A model generated the notes under the pieces. That model searched no databases. It was not told the DNA's origin and saw nothing but the letters and a program-made list of their open reading frames with translations. From NCBI GenBank assembly GCA_019136335.1, contig JAGVUK010000149.1, positions 1 to 6,857 on the forward strand: DNA of 6,857 nucleotides, read 5' to 3'. This DNA comes from Methanomicrobiales archaeon (GTDB lineage Archaea; Halobacteriota; Methanomicrobia; Methanomicrobiales; Methanoculleaceae). Made by a program: the position numbers and the translations under genes. Within the stretch, counting starts at the first letter, position 1; each line of letters starts with the position of its first letter. Positions 4,674 through 6,857 of the stretch are shown here, one piece after another.

Positions 4674-5912
4674 TCAGGCGAACATCTCGCCGAAGGTGGT
4701 ATGGAAGTGGTGCCGGTCGAAATCCACCGAGAGTTTGTCGATCGCCTTCATGAAGTCATCGCCGCTGACCGTATCGCGCTCCATCCTGATGGCGAACATG
4801 CCCGCCTCCATACAGATCGCCCGGAGGTCGGCGCCGTTCTTCCCCTCGGTGAGCCGGGCCACCTCCGGGAGATTGACGTCCTCGCCAAGGCTCATGTTCA
4901 GGGTGTGGATCTTTAAGATGGCGAGCCTCCCGCGATGATCGGGGAGCGGTATCTCGATCATCCGGTCGAACCGGCCGGGGCGGAGGAGGGCGCGGTCGAG
5001 GATATCGATCCGGTTCGTCGCGGCGATGATCTTGACGTCCCCACGATTGTCAAACCCGTCCATCTCGGCCAGGAGCTGCATCAGCGTCCGCTGGACTTCG
5101 CGGTCCCCCGATGTCGTCGAGTCGTTCCGGTGCGCGCCGATCGCATCGATCTCGTCGATGAAGATGATGGACGGTGACTTCTGCTTCGCAAGCTCGAAGA
5201 GTTCCCGGACCAGGCGGGCCCCCTCACCGATGTACTTCTGCACGAGTTCCGAGCCGACCACGCGGAGGAAGTGCGCATTCGTCTGGTGCGCCACCGCCCG
5301 CGCGAGGAGCGTCTTCCCCGTGCCGGGCGGGCCGTGGAGGAGGACGCCCTTCGGCGGGGAGATGCCGACCTTCTCAAAGAGGTGCGGCTTCGTTAGGGGG
5401 AGCTCGACCGCTTCCCTGACCTCCTCGATCTGCGGCTCAAGACCGCCGATATTCTCGTAGGTTTCTTCCGGCGACTCAACCAGTTCCATGCCGTAGATCT
5501 GCGCGTCGTAGCTTGTGGGGAGCACATCGACGATGGCGAGGGACTGCTGGTTGAGCGTGCACCGCACACCCGGTTTGAGGAGATCGGGGTCGATAAGCTG
5601 CGATGTACGGACCAGGAACCGCGGCCCCGCACTGCTTCGCACAATCACCCGGTTGTTGTCGATAACGTCAGTAACCGTCCCGATCACGAGAGGAGGGCTC
5701 CTGAGCTGCTCGATCTCGCTCTTGAGTTTTCGCAGCTCACGCTCGTAGCGAATCTTCTGGGTTTCAACATACCGTTTCTCGGACTCCATCTGGCGGAATT
5801 GTTCGCGTAGCTCCAGGTTTCGGTTTTCGAGGTTCGTTATCCGTTCCAGGAGATACTGATAGATGTCTTCACCGGTATCCTTGTCTGGTGCCTGCCGAGC
5901 GATATCTCCCAT
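4674..5912 (-). CDS. pan: Proteasome-activating nucleotidase (PAN), AAA+ ATPase
   Basis: This 412-residue protein has the full PAN length. PAN is a hexameric ATPase that unfolds substrates, opens the gate of the archaeal 20S proteasome and feeds proteins in. Order of parts: N-terminal coiled coil (about 15-71, rich in Glu/Arg/Leu); a linker with the SPP prolines (72-74) at the coil-OB junction; OB domain (about 75-135); AAA+ domain with Walker A GPPGTGKT (194-201), pore loop KYIGEG (226-231), Walker B IIFIDEID (249-256), sensor 1 ATN (298-300), arginine fingers in LRPGRFDR (Arg311, Arg314); and the C-terminal helical domain (GADLRAICMEAG 360-371). The C-terminus is EMFA, so the gate-opening HbYX motif has Phe in the Tyr position. 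Minus-strand GAGGAG (5922-5917) lies 4 nt before the ATG. The gene is divergent from MBF1 and ends at an oligo-T run. Confidence 0.97.
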   Translation of the reverse strand: MGDIARQAPDKDTGEDIYQYLLERITNLENRNLELREQFRQMESEKRYVETQKIRYERELRKLKSEIEQLRSPPLVIGTVTDVIDNNRVIVRSSAGPRFLVRTSQLIDPDLLKPGVRCTLNQQSLAIVDVLPTSYDAQIYGMELVESPEETYENIGGLEPQIEEVREAVELPLTKPHLFEKVGISPPKGVLLHGPPGTGKTLLARAVAHQTNAHFLRVVGSELVQKYIGEGARLVRELFELAKQKSPSIIFIDEIDAIGAHRNDSTTSGDREVQRTLMQLLAEMDGFDNRGDVKIIAATNRIDILDRALLRPGRFDRMIEIPLPDHRGRLAILKIHTLNMSLGEDVNLPEVARLTEGKNGADLRAICMEAGMFAIRMERDTVSGDDFMKAIDKLSVDFDRHHFHTTFGEMFA

Positions 5913-5969
5913 AGGTCTCCTCGATTAATTATATAGGTTAAAATGAATATAAAGTTGTTTGCGAGACTT
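5913..5969. promoter_or_regulatory. Divergent promoter region between PAN and MBF1
   Basis: This short AT-rich island stands out from its GC-rich surroundings. GAATATAAA (5945-5953) reads as TTTATATTC on the minus strand, about 27 nt from a plausible PAN start near 5920; in the plus direction it lies about 20 nt before the MBF1 ATG at 5970. A second TATA-like AATTATATA (5928-5936) is available to either direction. The PAN ribosome-binding site GAGGAG (minus, 5922-5917) is inside this region. The short leaders suggest leaderless or nearly leaderless MBF1 mRNA. Confidence 0.5.
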
Positions 5970-6458
5970 ATGCAGTGTGAACTATGCGGCGCTCCCATAC
6001 AAGGGCCGCCCAAAACCATCCAGATCGAGGGTGCAGAACTCTCCGTCTGCGTCCGATGCGCAAAACACGGTACAGAAGTCCAGCAACCGCGCCGCAAAGG
6101 CTCCCCGCAGCAGAAACCGGGAATCGCCGTCCCGCAGGCCCGGAGGAAACCGCGGGACGTCTTTGACCTGATGGAAGGAGAGATCGTCGACGACTACGCC
6201 GACCGGATCCGGGCCGCCCGCGAAGAGAAGGACTGGTCCACTCTCGACCTCGCTCAGGCAATCAAGGAACGCGAGATCCTGGTCAAAAAGATCGAGAAGG
6301 GAGACCTCATTCCCGAAGACGACGTCCGGCGGAAACTTGAGAAAGCGCTCAATATCCGGCTGATCGATTCGGCCGAAGATAGCACCTCCGTCGGCGGGCC
6401 GGGCCGGGTGACCATGACCGTCGGCGACGTCATATCGTTCCGGAAGAGCCGCAAATAA
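5970..6458 (+). CDS. mbf1: Archaeal multiprotein bridging factor 1 (zinc ribbon + HTH)
   Basis: This 162-residue protein belongs to the MBF1 family, a conserved cofactor associated with the basal transcription machinery and, in archaea, reported to associate with ribosomes. The N-terminal zinc ribbon has two CxxC pairs, Cys3/Cys6 (MQCELCG) and Cys27/Cys30 (SVCVRCAK). A basic, proline-rich linker (about 40-62) follows. An XRE-type helix-turn-helix (about 76-131) has YADRIRAAREEKDWS, LAQAIKE and IEKGDLIP. The tail is VGDVISFRKSRK. The start at 5970 is preferred over ATG 5943 because family members begin directly at MQCELCG, and because 5943 lies upstream of, or within, the TATA-like promoter. 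No strong ribosome-binding site precedes 5970, which fits a leaderless transcript. The nine extra residues from 5943 (MNIKLFARL) are not family-like. Confidence 0.93.
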   Translation: MQCELCGAPIQGPPKTIQIEGAELSVCVRCAKHGTEVQQPRRKGSPQQKPGIAVPQARRKPRDVFDLMEGEIVDDYADRIRAAREEKDWSTLDLAQAIKEREILVKKIEKGDLIPEDDVRRKLEKALNIRLIDSAEDSTSVGGPGRVTMTVGDVISFRKSRK

Positions 6459-6530
6459 GGCCTATCCCATATTTTCTTTCACGGAGGGCCGTTTTATCCC
6501 GGATCCGCGTTGTGCGTGGTATTCCGGCAC

Positions 6531-6540
6531 ATTTTTATAC
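6531..6540 (+). promoter_or_regulatory. Orphan TATA-like box
   Basis: ATTTTTATAC resembles an archaeal TATA box and would start transcription around 6562-6566, where a leaderless ATG (6564) opens a 15-codon frame in phase with ATG 6552. A T6 run follows at 6578-6583. It may drive a small RNA, a short peptide or a long leader of the downstream gene, or it may be chance. Confidence 0.3.
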
Positions 6541-6704
6541 AGGAACACGTAATGGTATACACAATGCGCGGTGAGTGTTTTTTCGCCGGTGACCGCTTTT
6601 ACCTCGGTTAACGGAGTAACCATCCTCGCAGGAGCGACACAGCAGTTTTTGACCGCCGGTATCTGTTATCACGGAGCGGCAGCGTTCTATCGCTATTTTA
6701 TCTG

Positions 6705-6750
6705 GTTTTAAATCTATCCCGGGGACCGTACTCACTCAAGATCCGGGAGG
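6705..6750 (+). promoter_or_regulatory. Promoter and ribosome-binding site of the aldolase-family gene
   Basis: GTTTTAAAT (6705-6713) is a TATA-like box that predicts transcription start near 6735. GGGAGG at 6745-6750 is a good ribosome-binding site 9 nt before the ATG at 6760. A GTG at 6754 is in frame but too close to that site. Confidence 0.5.
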
Positions 6751-6759
6751 ACTGTGGTT

Positions 6760-6857
6760 ATGAGAGGAAAAGAGATTCGTCTGGAACGTATCATGGATCG
6801 GAATACCGGCAGGACCATCATCGTGCCGCTCGATCACGGCGTGACGCTCGGCCCCAT
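6760..6857 (+). CDS. DhnA-type class I aldolase / ADH synthase, 3'-truncated by window edge
   Basis: Only the first 32 residues are visible. The N-terminus GKEIRLERIMDRNTGRT (3-19) followed by IIVPLDHGVTLGP (20-32) matches the archaeal DhnA family, which comprises class I fructose-bisphosphate aldolases and 2-amino-3,7-dideoxy-D-threo-hept-6-ulosonate (ADH) synthase. The D-H-G at 25-27 is the conserved first-strand active-site motif. In methanogens lacking the classical DAHP route, ADH synthase condenses a ketofructose phosphate with aspartate semialdehyde, the first step to 3-dehydroquinate and aromatic amino acids. ADH synthase is favoured over aldolase because GK-I-RLERI-NR-TGRT is typical of it; the rest of the gene would decide. 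ATG 6760 is chosen for its GGGAGG 9 nt upstream. Confidence 0.85.
   Translation, partial: MRGKEIRLERIMDRNTGRTIIVPLDHGVTLGP

Larger units (their letters stand above)
6459..6759. other. Intergenic region between MBF1 and the aldolase-family gene
   Basis: This stretch of about 300 bases is less GC-rich than the coding regions. It holds a T-rich ATTTTCTTTC soon after the MBF1 stop (possible terminator, about 6472-6480), an orphan TATA-like ATTTTTATAC (6531-6540), a T6 run (6578-6583), and the promoter of the next gene. No confident gene is seen. A 19-codon frame (6552-6611) and a minus-strand GTG-start frame (6735-6535) exist but show no family signature. Confidence 0.6.

Noticed and set aside
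5026..5460. Plus-strand frame opposite the PAN ATPase domain
   Set aside because: Shadow of PAN, whose Walker motifs establish the coding strand.
6535..6735. Minus-strand 66-codon frame with a CxxC pair between MBF1 and the aldolase-family gene
   Set aside because: GTG start without a supporting ribosome-binding site, no family resemblance, and it covers the promoter of the next gene; kept only as a remote possibility.
6459..6759. tRNA or known riboswitch in the intergenic region
   Set aside because: No cloverleaf, T-loop GGTTCRA box or recognisable aptamer core could be found by eye.

Overview
The window looks like chromosome from a GC-rich methanogenic archaeon, most plausibly of the Methanomicrobiales (Methanoculleus-like). 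This is inferred from gene content: a proteasome-activating nucleotidase (PAN), an archaeal MBF1 with an N-terminal zinc ribbon, and the start of an archaeal-type class I aldolase / ADH synthase. AT-rich TATA-like boxes, oligo-T stretches after genes and GGTGAT- or GAGGAG-type ribosome-binding sites agree. No phage, transposase, CRISPR or RNA gene was recognised.

Layout. (1) Positions 2-1785, plus strand: the 3' part of a TPR protein made of twelve gapless 34-residue repeats, overlapping by 4 nt (GTGA) a lipid-anchored FKBP-type prolyl isomerase with an SlyD-like flap insertion. These two form an operon ending at a T7 tract. (2) 3021 leftward: a CNNM/DUF21 + CBS-pair + CorC_HlyC membrane protein, convergent with the FKBP gene. 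Its recognisable homology stops abruptly at 1813, within its last domain. The frame then stays open antisense through the FKBP and TPR genes to 922. (3) 3193-3666, plus strand: a peroxiredoxin, divergent from the CNNM gene. (4) 3667-4673: about 1 kb without a credible gene, filled by imperfect GC-rich repeats with nested hairpins and a GATATC-containing motif in both orientations. (5) 4674-5912, minus strand: PAN. (6) 5970-6458, plus strand: MBF1, divergent from PAN across a short AT-rich shared promoter region. (7) 6459-6759: intergenic, with an orphan TATA-like box and a promoter for the last gene. (8) 6760 to the end: the N-terminus of a DhnA-type aldolase / ADH synthase.

Functions. Several genes concern protein quality and stress: FKBP (folding outside the membrane), PAN (unfolding for the 20S proteasome), peroxiredoxin (peroxide removal) and perhaps the TPR scaffold. 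MBF1 links to basal transcription and the last gene to aromatic amino-acid precursor synthesis. Apart from the TPR-FKBP pair, each gene appears to have its own promoter, so this is a run of housekeeping genes and not one pathway.

Most worth a second look: the truncated CNNM/CorC gene with its A7 slippery run opposite the FKBP terminator; the structured repeat array, in which stems are kept while loops differ (one loop being the reverse complement of the other); the non-canonical C-terminus of PAN; and the orphan promoter-like segment after MBF1.
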